A DNA stretch of 36,426 nt, from the NCBI GenBank assembly GCA_035575035.1, contig DATLYH010000128.1:1-36426 (forward strand), given 5' to 3'. Positions 8,140 to 16,726 of this stretch are shown in pieces. Source of the DNA: DATLYH01 sp035575035 (GTDB lineage Bacteria; Planctomycetota; Planctomycetia; Gemmatales; Gemmataceae). Every line of letters begins with the position of its first letter. Within the stretch, counting starts at the first letter, position 1. A model generated the notes under the pieces. It searched no databases. It was not told the DNA's origin and saw only the letters and a list, made by a program, of their open reading frames with translations. The translations under genes and the position numbers were made by a program.

Positions 8140-8510
8140 GGCTTCGACTCCTTGCCCGGGCCGCGGCGACCGTGGAACAACTCCCAGATGACGACAAACA
8201 GGTCCCCCAACACCTCGTTGTTGAGGGAGTAGTAGATCCGCCTCCCTCCACGCCGGTGGATGATCAGATCGGCCTGTTTGAGGACCTCGAAGTGATGTGA
8301 CATGGAAGGCTTCGTCATCTTGAAGCATTTGGCCAGTTGGCCAGCTGTCATCTCGCCGCTACGCAACAGGCAGAGGATCTCGAACCGTGTCGGGTCACCC
8401 AGGGCCTTGAACGCATTATTTTCCCACTCTCCAAGCTCGCGCAGAGCATGCCGGGCCTTAGCCCGAGCTTCGGCAACGATACGGCTGTGATCGGGTAGGA
8501 AGGGGTCCAC
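8136..8510 (-). CDS. ArsR-family repressor (SdpR-like autorepressor)
   Basis: A 124-aa winged-helix regulator. The ArsR core begins near residue 32 (FKALGDPTRFEILCLLRSGE), with the recognition helix region AKCFKMTKPSMSHHFEVLKQA and the wing RRGGRRIYYSLN. No CxC metal motif is present, so metal sensing is unlikely; the SdpR type is a better fit. The start is the GTG at 8510; the first 30 residues are not part of the domain, so a later start is possible. It overlaps the SdpI gene by 4 nt. The ~400-nt region upstream to uvrA should hold its operator. Confidence 0.9.
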   Translation of the reverse strand: MDPFLPDHSRIVAEARAKARHALRELGEWENNAFKALGDPTRFEILCLLRSGEMTAGQLAKCFKMTKPSMSHHFEVLKQADLIIHRRGGRRIYYSLNNEVLGDLFVVIWELFHGRRGPGKESKP

Positions 8511-8917
8511 GGGGATTGGTCGCCAGCTTCAACCGCCAATACCATTCCCGCAATCTGCCCCATCGTAGGCCGCAAGGCTCTGGAAATCAAGCAGCGCGTG
8601 GCCGTGGAGTTTACGGACTTTGGTGGTTGCGCCAGGCTGCGGAGGGGGACAACCCAGGACCGCCCGCAGCGCAGGAGCAAGGAGAGGAGTTCTGAGGCGG
8701 TCCTTCCCGAACGCGGTTCGGCGGGTGAGCTCAGCGATGGCGCCGACGGCGGGTGAGGAGATGCCGGAGAGGTGCCCGGCTGGAAACTGCGTCCCCGAGG
8801 ATGGGCCGAACGGATCCGGGAGGGGCCAGCCGCTGCCTGACCTTGTTCTCTTTTACGCAACATCCGTATACTAACCTTTCACCTATACTACGGACCCAGG
8901 AACAGCGGCGGCCTGTT
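8511..8917. other. Divergent intergenic region between arsR and uvrA
   Basis: About 400 nt without a convincing gene. It holds the probable uvrA promoter at 8843-8872. A possible 7-bp stem (GCTGCGG 8636-8642 with CCGCAGC 8664-8670) is present. A weak ATTGG/CCAAT pair at 8515-8540 near the arsR start might be an operator half-site pair, but it is short. Both strands have open frames here that look like composition effects. Confidence 0.5.
8843..8872 (+). promoter_or_regulatory. Sigma-70-type promoter for uvrA
   Basis: TTGTTC at 8843-8848 and TATACT at 8867-8872 with an 18-nt spacer; the predicted start of transcription is about 8879, some 40 nt before the uvrA ATG. A second TATACT at 8884-8889 could be an alternative -10. 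No LexA-type operator was recognised. Confidence 0.6.
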
Positions 8918-11900
8918 ATGGACAACAGCACCATCGTCATCCGCGGCGCCCGCGAGCATAACCTCCGCAACGTCAACCTCGACATCCCCCGCAACCGCCT
9001 GGTCGTCTTCACCGGTGTCAGCGGGTCGGGCAAGTCGTCGCTGGCCTTTGACACCCTCTACGCCGAGGGGCAGCGGCGGTACGTCGAGTCGCTCTCCAGC
9101 TACGCCCGGCAGTTCCTCGGCCAGCTCCAGAAGCCCGATGTCGATTACCTGGCCGGGCTGTCGCCGGCGATCAGCATTCAACAGAAGGCGGCCGGACGCA
9201 ACCCGCGCTCGACGGTCGGCACCATCACCGAGATCTACGATTACCTGCGTGTCCTCTATGCCCGCATTGGTCAGGGACACTGCCCGGAGTGCGGCCGGCC
9301 GATCACCGCTCAGACGCGCGAGCAGATCATCGCCCGCATCCTTGCCCTGCCGGAGGGTACCCGCTTCCTGGTGCTCGCCCCGGTCATCCGCGGCCAGAAG
9401 GGCGAATACAAGGACCTGTTCGAGGACATGCTCAAGCGCGGCTTCGTCCGCGCCCGCGTGGATGGCCAGGTTGTCCGCCTGACTGACGACCTGAAGCTCG
9501 ACCGCCGGATCAAGCACCATATCGAGATCGTCATCGACCGGTTGAAGAACGAGCCGAAGGTGCGGCCGCGCTTGGCGGAGGCGGTGGAACAGGCGCTCGT
9601 CCTGGGCGACGGCTCGCTGATCGTCGCCGTAGAGGGGGCCGGGGAGGATTCCGGGCCGGGCGAAGACCTGTTGCTCTCCGCGCGCTACGCCTGCACGCGC
9701 TGCAACAAGAGTTACGAGCCGCCCAGCCCGCAGCTCTTCAGCTTCAACAGTCCGCAGGGCATGTGTCCTGATTGCGACGGTCTGGGTATGAGCTACACGT
9801 TCGATCCCGAACTGCTCGTCCCTGATCCGTCGCTTAGTTTTTACGCCGGGGCCATTCCGCTGGTCGGCCCGTTGCGCGGCATGGGCCGCTGGCGGCGGCA
9901 CATCTACGAAGGAGTGGCCGCGACCTTCGGCATCGACCTGAAGAAGCCCTGGCGCGACCTGCCCGAGGAGCACCGCAACGTGCTGCTGTACGGCGGCGGC
10001 GACCGGCACGTCACCTACGAGTGGAAGCAACGCAACGGAGGCGTCTGGAAGCACGGCGGCCAGTGGGAAGGGATCGTGCCGCAACTAGTGAGCAGTTTCA
10101 AGAAGACGGCTGCCGGCCCGCGCCGCCTCCAACTCGAGAAGTACATGCGCGTCGTCCGTTGTCCGAGTTGTCAGGGCCAGCGCCTCAATCCCCAGGCCCG
10201 TGCGGTGCGCGTCGCCGGCAAGACACTCATCGAGGTCTGCGCCATGCCGGTCGGCGACTTGGCGGCATGGCTCGACCCGGAGACCGGCCCACTGGAGCGG
10301 TCGCTGGAGCCGATCCAGAAGGCGATCGCCGGCGAAGTGCTCAAGGAGATCCGCGGTCGGCTTGGTTTCCTCCTCAACGTCGGCTTGCACTACCTGACCC
10401 TCGACCGGCCGGCGCCGACGCTGTCGGGCGGCGAAGCCCAGCGCATCCGCCTGGCCGGGCAGATCGGCTGCGGCCTGGTCGGCGTCCTTTACATCCTCGA
10501 CGAGCCATCGATCGGCCTGCATCCCCGCGACAACGACCGGCTGTTGCGCAGCCTGGAGCAACTCCGCGACATGGGCAACACCGTGGTGGTGGTCGAGCAC
10601 GACGAAGAGACGATGCGCGCCGCCGACTATCTGGTGGACTTCGGCCCCGGTCCCGGGGTGCGCGGCGGGCAGGTGGTGGCAGCCGGCTCACTCGCGGAAG
10701 TCATTGCCAACCCCGCCAGTCTGACCGGCCAGTACCTCAGCGGTGTCCGTCGGATCGCCGTTCCCGAGCGGCGCCGGCCGCGTACCGGCCGTTGCCTCAC
10801 CATCTACGGCGCCCGCCACAACAACCTCAAGAACATCGACGTTGAGATCCCGCTTGGTCAGTTCGTCTGCGTCACCGGCGTCAGCGGTTCCGGCAAAAGC
10901 TCGCTTATCAACGACATCCTCAAGGAGGCGCTGCTGGCGAGCGGCCGGCGCGACCCGTCCGGCGAAGAAGAGAACGGCAACGGCGACAACGGCGAGCCCG
11001 ACCTCACCGCCCACCTCGTCGGCGCCCATGACCGGATCACCGGCATCGAGCACATCGACAAGGTGATCGACATCGACCAGACGCCGATCGGCCGGACGCC
11101 GCGCTCCAATCCAGCGACGTATATCAAGGTGTTTGACGAGATCCGCGCCCTGTTCGCGGAGCTGCCGGAGTCGAAGATCCGCGGCTACAAGCCGGGCCGC
11201 TTCAGCTTCAACAAGCCGGGCGGCCGTTGCGAGGCCTGCGAGGGAAACGGCTCCAACCGGCTGGAAATGGACTTCCTCGCCGATGTCTGGGTGACCTGCC
11301 CGGTCTGCGAAGGCCGCCGCTTCAACCGCGAGACGCTCCAGGTCCGCTTCAAGGGCAAGAACATCCATGATGTGCTCAACCTGGATGTGCAGGAGGCGCT
11401 GGAGCACTTCGCCAACGTGCCGCGCATCCGGAACATGCTGCAGACGCTGCACGACGTCGGCCTTGATTACATCAAGTTGGGGCAGCCCTCTCCCACCCTG
11501 TCAGGCGGCGAGGCCCAGCGCATCAAGCTGGCCCGCGAGCTGTGCCGCCGCAGCACCGGCCGGACCCTGTACATCCTCGACGAACCGACAACCGGTTTGC
11601 ACTTTGACGACATCGCCAAGCTGCTCCAGGTGCTGCACGGCTTCGTGGACGCCGGCAACACCGTCGTGGTTATCGAGCATAATCTGGACGTGATCAAGAC
11701 AGCCGACTGGATCATTGACCTGGGGCCTGAAGGAGGTGCCGGCGGCGGCGAGGTGGTGTGCGTCGGGACGCCGGAAGAGGTCGCCGCCTGCGAACGGTCC
11801 TACACGGGGCAGGCGCTGCGGCCTGTGCTGATGAGGCAGGCTCCCAGCCCACGGGTTACAACCGGTGGGCTTCGCCGGCCCCACCCCGAAGCGGGAGATC

Positions 11901-14900
11901 ATGAACCGATCACTCACCTGACGGTCCAGGGCGCCCAGCAGCACAACCTGAAGAACATCACCGTCGCCCTGCCGCGCGAGCGGATGACCGTCTGCTCGGG
12001 GCCGAGCGGCTCGGGCAAGTCGTCGCTCGCTCTGGACACGATCTACGCCGAGGGCCAGCGCCGCTACATCGAATCGCTGTCGGCCTACGCCCGACAATTC
12101 CTCGGCCAGATGCAGAAACCGAAGGTCGATCATGTCAGCGGCCTGTCGCCAGCCATTAGCATCGAGCAGAAGACCACCAGCAAGAGCCCGCGCTCGACGG
12201 TCGGCACCGTCACCGAGGTCTACGATTACCTGCGCGTCCTCTACGCCCGGCTGGGGCAGCCGTACTGCCCGGCCTGTCAAATCCCGGTCGGCACGCAGAC
12301 GGCGGATGAGATCATCGACAAGATCATGGCCCAACCGGAGGGGACAAAGCTTTACCTGATGGCCCCGCTGGAGCGGCGCGGCCAGGAGAAGTACGACGCG
12401 CTCTGGGATGAGATCCGTAGGGCCGGCTTCGTTCGCCTGCGCGTGGATGGTAAGTCGTACAGCATCGAGGAACCGCCGGCCATCGACCACCGCCGCAAGC
12501 ACCAGGTGGAGGTGGTCGTCGATCGCGTCGTGGTGCGGGCCGCCCCTTCATCCCTCTCCCCCCGGGGGGGGAAAGGGGTGAGGGGGCGGGTGGCCGACGG
12601 CGTGGAGCAGGCACTGGAGTTAGGCCGCGGCGTGCTGCACGTCGCCTTCGTCGATGACAGCCGGCCTGAGCCGGAGTGGAAGGTGGAACGCTACAGCCTC
12701 CACTTTGCCTGCGACCGCTGCGGCCGGAGCTTCGAGCCGCTCAACCCGCATCACTTCTCGTTCAACAGCCCGCTCGGCTGGTGCCCGACCTGCGAGGGGC
12801 TCGGCATCCAGAAGGGGGCCTCCCCCGCCCTGCTGATTCGCGATGCCAAGCTTTCGCTGCGCGACGGTGCTCTGGCCGCCTGGCCGCCGTTGACCGAGGG
12901 CCATCCGTTCCTCCCCTTCGCCGAGGCCCTGGCCCGGCACGTCGGCTTCTCGCTGGACGTTCCCTTCGAGCAACTCGACCCGGCCCACCAGCGCGCCATC
13001 CTCCAGGGGACGGGTGAAGCATGGATCGAACTGGAAGAGGCGAGCGGGGGGCGTCAGCCCCCCGGTAAGGCGAGCGGGGGGCGTCAGCCCCCCGGTAGGG
13101 CGAGCGGAGAACGTCAGCCCCCCGGTAGGGCGAGCGGAGAGCGTCAGCCCCCCGGTAAAAAGCGTCGCACGGGGGAGCTAACGTCCCCCGCTCGCCCTGT
13201 TCGTTTCCAGTACAAGGGCCTCTTCCCAGCCATCGATGAGGCGGCGCGCGTCAGCTTTGCCTACCGGCACAAACTGGACCACCTGGTCAATGACGTCCCC
13301 TGCTCCGCCTGCGGCGGCTCGCGGCTGCGCGATGATGCAGCGGCCTGGCGCTTTGCCGGCCTGACGCTCCAGCAACTCTGTGACCAACCGCTGGGTCAGG
13401 CGCTTGCCCTGTTCAAGAGCCTGAAACTGACCAAGGCACAGCAGCAGGTGGCCGGTGAGTTGCTGCGCGAGATCACCAATCGGCTGCAATTCCTGGTCGA
13501 TGTCGGGCTTGATTACCTGACGTTAAGTCGGCCGGCGCCGACCCTCTCCGGCGGTGAGTCGCAACGCATCCGCCTGGCCAGCCAGATCGGCAGCGGCCTG
13601 ACCGGTGTGCTCTATGTCCTGGACGAGCCGACCATCGGGCTGCATCCCCGCGACAACCGCCGGCTGCTGCAAGCGCTGATGCACCTGCGGGACCTGGGCA
13701 ATACACTCATTCTCGTGGAGCACGACCGCGAGGTGATTGCCCACGCCGATTACCTGCTCGACTTTGGCCCCGGCGCCGGCGATCAGGGGGGCGAGATCGT
13801 CGCTCAGGGGACGCCCAAGCAGGTGATGCGCTCGAAAGCCTCGCTGACCGGGCAGTATCTCTCAGGCAAGAAGGCGATCCCCATCCCCACCAATCGCCGC
13901 ACGGCCGCTGGCGACGCTAAGCCGCAAGCGGCGTTCTTGACAGTCAAAGGCGCCCGCCACAACAACCTCAAGAACATCAACGTCCGCTTCCCGCTGGGAG
14001 CATTCATCGCCGTGACCGGCGTCAGCGGCTCGGGCAAGAGCTCGCTGGTCCACGAGGTGCTGTACAACACTCTGGCCCGCAAACTGCACCGTGCCCGCAC
14101 CCCTGGGGCCGCCCATGACGACATCCTTGGCCTGGAACACATCGACAAGGTCATCAATGTCGATCAAGCTCCGATCGGCAACTCGCCCAGCTCCAATCCG
14201 GCGACGTACACCGGCGTCTTCGATCTGATCCGCCAGCTTTTCGCCCAGCTGCCCGAAGCTAAGGTGCGCGGCTACCACCCTAAGCGCTTCAGCTTCAACA
14301 AGCCGGGGGGCCGCTGTGAGGCCTGCGAGGGGAATGGCCAGAAGAAAATCGAGATGCACTTCCTCCCCGATGTCTGGGTCGAGTGCGACGTCTGCCACGG
14401 CCGACGTTACAACCCTGAGACGCTGGCCGTCCACTACAAGGGGAAGTCGATTGCCGACGTGCTCGATATGCGCGTTAGCGAGGCGCTGGAGCTGTTCGGC
14501 AACATCCCCAAAATTCGTCGATTACTACAGACACTGGCTGACGTGGGGCTCGGCTATCTGTCGCTGGGGCAGCCGGCGCCGACGCTCTCCGGCGGCGAGG
14601 CCCAGCGCGTCAAGCTGGCTGCTGAGCTGGGCCGGCCCAATACCGGCCGCACCCTGTACATTCTCGACGAGCCGACCACCGGCCTGCACTTCGACGACAT
14701 CGCCAAGCTGCTCGACGTGCTCAACCGTTTGGTGGACCTGGGCAACACAGTCATCGTGGTCGAGCATAATCTAGACGTGATCAAGACGGCCGACTGGATT
14801 ATCGACCTGGGGCCGGAGGCCGGCGACGCGGGCGGCTATCTGGTGGCCGAGGGGACGCCCGAAGACGTGGCCCGGGTCCCGGGATCGCATACGGGGGCAG

Positions 14901-15979
14901 CCTTGAAGGAAGTATTGGCCGCCGGCCCCTATGCCGAGCGGCCGAGGTATGATCCCTTTGCCGCCGAGAAACCGCGTGAGGGGGATATGGCCCTGGAGGC
15001 GGTTGGCCGCGATGCCCGGATGCCATGGGAAACCGACGGCCGACGCTGGCACACTGCCGAGCGCGTTACCAGTGAGGGCAAACCGTGTCGCTGGGAAGGC
15101 GCCATCCTCGACTGGCTCGACGAGCGCATCCATGAGTTGGGCCCATTCGCCGACACCAACTGGAACCATCGCACTATTGTCGAGATCGCGGCGGCTGGCG
15201 GGACCAACGTGTCGGCCCCGCGCTGGTTCCTGCACGCCATGACCGGACACGAATGGCTGCTGCGGCTGGTTTTCCGCGTCGGCAAGAACACCTTCCGGCA
15301 GGCCGACCTGATCGAGCGGCTCGGCATCCGGCCGCTGAACGACACGCCGGACCTGGAGGTCTATGGCGACCGGGAACGCGTCGGGGTCACCAACCACAAG
15401 GGGCCGTGGCAGTCGGTCACCATCCTGGTCCACCACCTGGCCGAGATCGACACGCCGGCCTTCCGCGAATTCCTGGCCGAGGCGGTCGTCTCGTTCCAGC
15501 AGAAGCTCGCCCAGCTGCGGACCAAGCCGGAGGACGTGATGCCATGGAAGGTCAACGGTGAGCGCTGGCATCTGGGCGAGAAGGGCTTCCCGCCGGGCCG
15601 AAAGGTGCAGTGGGATCGCGGCCTCTTACCGCGCTTGCTGGGGCTGGTGCGTGAGGTGGAACCGGCGGTCGAGGTGCGCTGGGATGCGCGTGATGCCATC
15701 ACGCTCAAGGTGCCAGGCGTCGGCCGGAGCTGGGCCCAGTGGCGGACCAAGGACCCGCACGGGCTGGACTGCCGGTTCCTCGGCAAGAAAGGTCAGTTCA
15801 ATCTGAGCCAGATCGAATCGTTCGGCGTATCGCCGACGATCAACGGCAGCCGGGCGGACGCCGACGTGCTGCGACTGGTGTTCCAGCACAACGAACACGT
15901 CCACGCGCCGGAGTTGAAGGAGCTGCTCGCCGAACACCTGCGCGGCTTCCGTGAGGTGTTCGGCAAGGGTGGCGAGTGA
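8918..15979 (+). CDS. uvrA: Tandem-fused excinuclease UvrA-UvrA with C-terminal extension
   Basis: A 2353-aa protein holding two full UvrA units. UvrA is the ATP-dependent damage sensor of nucleotide excision repair. Four ATPase sites look intact: Walker A at residues 33-41, 654-662, 1028-1036 (GPSGSGKSS rather than GVSGSGKSS) and 1701-1709; LSGGE signatures at 502, 861, 1543 and 1890; each followed by an LDEP Walker B. Each unit keeps its zinc modules (CPEC/CPAC, CxxC...CPDC or CPTC, and CEACEGNG...CPVC or CDVC). Residues ~2000-2353 are an extra tail with two related modules. Double UvrA proteins are known from Chlamydiae. The linker between units (~residue 980) and three places in unit 2 are made of palindromic repeats. 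The start is the ATG at 8918; the upstream open frame lacks UvrA similarity. Confidence 0.95.
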   Translation: MDNSTIVIRGAREHNLRNVNLDIPRNRLVVFTGVSGSGKSSLAFDTLYAEGQRRYVESLSSYARQFLGQLQKPDVDYLAGLSPAISIQQKAAGRNPRSTVGTITEIYDYLRVLYARIGQGHCPECGRPITAQTREQIIARILALPEGTRFLVLAPVIRGQKGEYKDLFEDMLKRGFVRARVDGQVVRLTDDLKLDRRIKHHIEIVIDRLKNEPKVRPRLAEAVEQALVLGDGSLIVAVEGAGEDSGPGEDLLLSARYACTRCNKSYEPPSPQLFSFNSPQGMCPDCDGLGMSYTFDPELLVPDPSLSFYAGAIPLVGPLRGMGRWRRHIYEGVAATFGIDLKKPWRDLPEEHRNVLLYGGGDRHVTYEWKQRNGGVWKHGGQWEGIVPQLVSSFKKTAAGPRRLQLEKYMRVVRCPSCQGQRLNPQARAVRVAGKTLIEVCAMPVGDLAAWLDPETGPLERSLEPIQKAIAGEVLKEIRGRLGFLLNVGLHYLTLDRPAPTLSGGEAQRIRLAGQIGCGLVGVLYILDEPSIGLHPRDNDRLLRSLEQLRDMGNTVVVVEHDEETMRAADYLVDFGPGPGVRGGQVVAAGSLAEVIANPASLTGQYLSGVRRIAVPERRRPRTGRCLTIYGARHNNLKNIDVEIPLGQFVCVTGVSGSGKSSLINDILKEALLASGRRDPSGEEENGNGDNGEPDLTAHLVGAHDRITGIEHIDKVIDIDQTPIGRTPRSNPATYIKVFDEIRALFAELPESKIRGYKPGRFSFNKPGGRCEACEGNGSNRLEMDFLADVWVTCPVCEGRRFNRETLQVRFKGKNIHDVLNLDVQEALEHFANVPRIRNMLQTLHDVGLDYIKLGQPSPTLSGGEAQRIKLARELCRRSTGRTLYILDEPTTGLHFDDIAKLLQVLHGFVDAGNTVVVIEHNLDVIKTADWIIDLGPEGGAGGGEVVCVGTPEEVAACERSYTGQALRPVLMRQAPSPRVTTGGLRRPHPEAGDHEPITHLTVQGAQQHNLKNITVALPRERMTVCSGPSGSGKSSLALDTIYAEGQRRYIESLSAYARQFLGQMQKPKVDHVSGLSPAISIEQKTTSKSPRSTVGTVTEVYDYLRVLYARLGQPYCPACQIPVGTQTADEIIDKIMAQPEGTKLYLMAPLERRGQEKYDALWDEIRRAGFVRLRVDGKSYSIEEPPAIDHRRKHQVEVVVDRVVVRAAPSSLSPRGGKGVRGRVADGVEQALELGRGVLHVAFVDDSRPEPEWKVERYSLHFACDRCGRSFEPLNPHHFSFNSPLGWCPTCEGLGIQKGASPALLIRDAKLSLRDGALAAWPPLTEGHPFLPFAEALARHVGFSLDVPFEQLDPAHQRAILQGTGEAWIELEEASGGRQPPGKASGGRQPPGRASGERQPPGRASGERQPPGKKRRTGELTSPARPVRFQYKGLFPAIDEAARVSFAYRHKLDHLVNDVPCSACGGSRLRDDAAAWRFAGLTLQQLCDQPLGQALALFKSLKLTKAQQQVAGELLREITNRLQFLVDVGLDYLTLSRPAPTLSGGESQRIRLASQIGSGLTGVLYVLDEPTIGLHPRDNRRLLQALMHLRDLGNTLILVEHDREVIAHADYLLDFGPGAGDQGGEIVAQGTPKQVMRSKASLTGQYLSGKKAIPIPTNRRTAAGDAKPQAAFLTVKGARHNNLKNINVRFPLGAFIAVTGVSGSGKSSLVHEVLYNTLARKLHRARTPGAAHDDILGLEHIDKVINVDQAPIGNSPSSNPATYTGVFDLIRQLFAQLPEAKVRGYHPKRFSFNKPGGRCEACEGNGQKKIEMHFLPDVWVECDVCHGRRYNPETLAVHYKGKSIADVLDMRVSEALELFGNIPKIRRLLQTLADVGLGYLSLGQPAPTLSGGEAQRVKLAAELGRPNTGRTLYILDEPTTGLHFDDIAKLLDVLNRLVDLGNTVIVVEHNLDVIKTADWIIDLGPEAGDAGGYLVAEGTPEDVARVPGSHTGAALKEVLAAGPYAERPRYDPFAAEKPREGDMALEAVGRDARMPWETDGRRWHTAERVTSEGKPCRWEGAILDWLDERIHELGPFADTNWNHRTIVEIAAAGGTNVSAPRWFLHAMTGHEWLLRLVFRVGKNTFRQADLIERLGIRPLNDTPDLEVYGDRERVGVTNHKGPWQSVTILVHHLAEIDTPAFREFLAEAVVSFQQKLAQLRTKPEDVMPWKVNGERWHLGEKGFPPGRKVQWDRGLLPRLLGLVREVEPAVEVRWDARDAITLKVPGVGRSWAQWRTKDPHGLDCRFLGKKGQFNLSQIESFGVSPTINGSRADADVLRLVFQHNEHVHAPELKELLAEHLRGFREVFGKGGE
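11846..11871. repeat. Palindrome at the UvrA-UvrA junction
   Basis: Arms 11846-11857 and 11860-11871 are 12-nt reverse complements with one mismatch (AGCCCACGGGTT against AACCGGTGGGCT), followed by a GC-rich tail. The element encodes part of the linker (PSPRVTTGG) between the first and second UvrA units, so it lies exactly at the fusion joint. It reads through in frame. Confidence 0.75.
12541..12590. repeat. C-run/G-run palindrome inside UvrA unit 2
   Basis: A C-rich half (CCCCTTCATCCCTCTCCCC) runs straight into a G-rich half (GGGGAAAGGGGTGAGGGGG). Compared with unit 1, where VIDR is followed directly by LKNEPKVRPRLAEAVEQAL, unit 2 has about 12 extra residues (APSSLSPRGGKGVRG) here. The insertion keeps the frame. 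The sequence belongs to the same style as the cytochrome repeat at 33376-33473. Confidence 0.75.
13040..13159. repeat. Four tandem 30-bp GC-rich repeats inside UvrA unit 2
   Basis: Four 30-nt units start at 13040, 13070, 13100 and 13130. The first two each contain GGGGGGC-GTCA-GCCCCCC, a perfect 7-bp stem; units 3 and 4 have decayed left arms (GGAGAACG and GGAGAGCG). Because 30 is a multiple of three, they translate as repeated ASGGRQPPGK/R or ASGERQPPGR. No equivalent lies in UvrA unit 1. Confidence 0.95.
13171..13189. repeat. Partial inverted copy of the 30-bp repeat family
   Basis: GGGGGA at 13171-13176 and TCCCCC at 13184-13189 form a stem, followed by CGCTCGCC, which is the reverse complement of the GGCGAGCG that begins the 30-bp units. 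It therefore looks like a diverged copy in opposite orientation closing the tandem array. It is translated within UvrA (TGELTSPARP). Confidence 0.65.
13914..13932. repeat. ACGCTAAGCCGC repeat inside UvrA, before the fourth ATPase domain
   Basis: ACGCTAAGCCGCAAGCGGC here differs by one missing A from the intergenic copy at 31479-31498. It contains the GCCGC-AA-GCGGC hairpin. In UvrA it encodes part of the DAKPQAA linker just ahead of the second half of unit 2. Confidence 0.75.
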
Positions 15980-15988
15980 ACAGCCAAT

Positions 15989-16189
15989 TCAATCTTTGTC
16001 AGGCTTCTGCGGCGACTTGGGCCTGGGCGGAGGTGGAAAGGGCACGTCCGCCGGCCAGAATCGGGGCACATTGGGCCGGCGGGGACGGCGCGTCCTGTCA
16101 ACTATTCCCCGGGCATGGATAATCCGGCTGCCCCGGTTGTGGGTCTCTACGCGACCCTTGCCGTTAGGTTGAGAGTAGAAAGTGGTCAT
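15989..16189 (-). CDS. Small basic, proline-rich protein, unknown
   Basis: A 66-aa open frame whose ATG at 16189 overlaps the stop of the DUF6941-like gene by 4 nt, the spacing usual for co-translated pairs; this is the main reason to believe it. The sequence is rich in Arg in the middle (RTRRPRRPNVPR) and ends in a Pro/Lys tail (PPPPRPKSPQKPDKD). No domain is recognised. It converges on uvrA with 9 nt between stops. It could still be spurious. Confidence 0.5.
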   Translation of the reverse strand: MTTFYSQPNGKGRVETHNRGSRIIHARGIVDRTRRPRRPNVPRFWPADVPFPPPPRPKSPQKPDKD

Positions 16190-16584
16190 GTCTGCTCCTC
16201 ATTCAGATAAACTTCCAGGCGGCGCTGGGCTACCCATTCTCCATCTACCAGAAGAACAAGCTGATACCAACCCGGAGCCGGAAACGACCATTCGTTTATC
16301 TCGAACACGATCTGCACTTCGGTCAGTTTGTCCGGAAAGTGGACCTGAATCTGTTCCGAGTGGAGGTCTGCGTCCGAGTCCAGTTGTGTCAGTACCAAGT
16401 CTATTGTAGCGTCTCCCTGGCTGCCTGCGAGCGCCACAAAAGCAAAGAACCGCTTGGGCTCGGACGGGAAACTATCCACTCCGAGCTGCGTAAACGTACC
16501 GATAAGGGAAATCTTAGCCGTTCCCTCTTCGACGATGATGTAGTCACACAGCGTCAATCCCAGAGCGACGGGTGGTGGAACCAT
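16186..16584 (-). CDS. DUF6941-like protein
   Basis: A 132-aa protein; MVPPPVALGLTLCDYIIVEE then GTAKISLIGTFTQL is the N-terminal pattern I associate with DUF6941 (a cytosolic beta-rich family of unknown function). Further segments such as FFAFVALAGSQGDATIDLVL and GWYQLVLLVDGEWVAQRRL fit a beta-sandwich that ends in a ligand-like strand pair. The ATG at 16584 is chosen because the family begins there; the frame extends 17 residues upstream without similarity. It overlaps the small basic ORF downstream by 4 nt. The family assignment is by memory of the pattern, so moderately sure. Confidence 0.75.
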   Translation of the reverse strand: MVPPPVALGLTLCDYIIVEEGTAKISLIGTFTQLGVDSFPSEPKRFFAFVALAGSQGDATIDLVLTQLDSDADLHSEQIQVHFPDKLTEVQIVFEINEWSFPAPGWYQLVLLVDGEWVAQRRLEVYLNEEQT

Positions 16585-16726
16585 GGCGTTCTCCTTGCCA
16601 ATGGAGAGGATGCAATCCTGCGCAGCGTTCCCCAATTCCCCATCACACTACCCATCAGCCGCTGGTTTTGCCAGGCTGAACTACGCTGGTTGCCATCGAG
16701 CAGCTGGTATTACGACTCTAACAATC

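Noticed and set aside
8348..8863. 171-codon minus-strand frame over the arsR-uvrA gap
   Set aside because: It overlaps arsR in another frame, contains low-complexity Ser/Pro/Arg runs and no domain.
13040..13159. Four regular 30-bp repeats suggesting a CRISPR array
   Set aside because: The units are directly adjacent with no spacers and are translated in frame within UvrA; no cas genes are present.
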